Below, piece after piece: positions 15,631 through 15,722 of a DNA stretch of 15,722 bases. Under the pieces are notes generated by a model. That model ran no database searches and was not told where the DNA came from. It was given only the letters and a program-made list of their open reading frames with translations. Every line of letters begins with the position of its first letter. Position 1 is the stretch's first letter. Source of the DNA: an uncultured Bacilli bacterium (lineage in GTDB: Bacteria > Bacillota_I > Bacilli_A > RF39 > UBA660); assembly GCA_947627835.1 (NCBI GenBank), contig CANQXM010000016.1:1-15722 (forward strand), read 5' to 3'. A program made the translations under genes and the position numbers.

Positions 15631-15638
15631 TATTGGCA

Positions 15639-15673
15639 AATTTAACGTGAAATTGGAAGTTCTACGTTAATTT
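15639..15673 (-). repeat. Crossover site C, right end of the invertible cassette
   Basis: This is an inverted copy of site B. The 16-base core AACTTCCAATTTCACG is on the minus strand, with an outer arm CGTTAATTT at 15665-15673, an inner arm near 15639-15647 and the same 17-base centre (15648-15664). It differs from B mainly in three central-flank bases (TAG instead of AAA on the outer side) and in the inner arm. Positions 15646-15676 are identical in reverse complement to 1-31 (site A). Confidence 0.85.
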
Positions 15674-15691
15674 TTAATGTTAGGTGATGAT

Positions 15692-15722
15692 ATGAAAAAA
15701 AAAGAAAACCATCCCTCCAAGA
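15692..15722 (+). CDS. Start of a rightward gene, truncated by the window end
   Basis: The ATG at 15692 is preceded by AGGTGAT, an anti-Shine-Dalgarno match arranged almost exactly as before the operon gene at 13581. The visible product is M-K-K-K-E-N-H-P-S-K. Another in-frame ATG lies at 15677 but lacks a ribosome-binding site. Nine A follow the start codon. No promoter is seen between the terminator at 15606-15630 and this ATG, so it would be silent in the present cassette orientation. The product cannot be identified; an alternative polysaccharide or surface operon is my inference from context. Confidence 0.6.
   Translation, partial: MKKKENHPSK

Larger units (their letters stand above)
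13599..15673. other. Putative invertible promoter cassette encoding its own recombinase
   Basis: Two inverted 35-bp sites (B and C) enclose a tyrosine recombinase gene, a KilA-N gene, an outward promoter next to B and a terminator next to C. In the sequenced orientation the promoter reads left into the polysaccharide operon. Inversion would direct it right, into the gene at 15692. The alternative that B and C bound a small integrated element is less likely, because attachment sites of integrated elements are direct repeats and these are inverted. Confidence 0.75.

Overview
The window is low-GC (roughly 30% by eye) bacterial DNA. Shine-Dalgarno sites are strong (GGAGG, AGGAGA, GGTGATC) and promoters are TTGACA/TATAAT-like. 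TGA ends genes normally (for example the recombinase), so the code is standard and not the Mycoplasma code. The gene content fits a Gram-positive Bacillota or a close, possibly gut-associated, relative (Erysipelotrichia or RF39/Acholeplasma-like lineages). That placement is inference; no marker gene is present.

Layout. (1) 1-187: recombination-site copy A, a short spacer and a terminator. (2) 188-1498, minus strand: an AAA_14/DUF4143 ATPase with its own promoter, preceded by three 33-bp tandem repeats. (3) 1712-13581, minus strand: a tightly packed surface-polysaccharide operon, starting at 13581 and ending in a hairpin terminator at 1652-1707. In order of transcription it holds a GT4-like glycosyltransferase, a large HAD-domain protein, a hexapeptide acetyltransferase broken by a run of nine G, a second GT4 enzyme, an EpsG-like polymerase, a UDP-glucuronate 4-epimerase-like enzyme, a GT2-type enzyme, a beta-propeller-like protein, a Wzx-like flippase and UDP-glucose dehydrogenase. 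The last gene also has a promoter of its own. Ugd plus the epimerase would give UDP-GlcA and UDP-GalA, so an acidic repeat unit assembled by the Wzx/Wzy route is likely. (4) 13599-15673: a 2.1-kb cassette bounded by two inverted 35-bp sites, B and C, holding a tyrosine recombinase (plus) and a KilA-N protein (minus). (5) From 15692: the first codons of a rightward gene that leaves the window.

How it seems to work. The only good promoter for the polysaccharide operon lies just inside the left end of the cassette and reads leftward through site B. Sites B and C share a 16-bp core, have 9-14-bp inverted arms and lie in opposite orientation, as expected for tyrosine-recombinase crossover sites. 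Inversion would turn the promoter around so that it fires rightward through site C into the gene at 15692. That gene now has a ribosome-binding site but no visible promoter, and a terminator just inside site C shields it from recombinase readthrough. The window therefore looks like a self-encoded flip-flop that expresses either the left or the right operon. A third, partly degenerate copy (A) at the left edge hints at a further partner or an older cassette. A second, independent layer of variation is the poly-G tract in the acetyltransferase. Inversion and slippage are inferred from sequence architecture and have not been observed.
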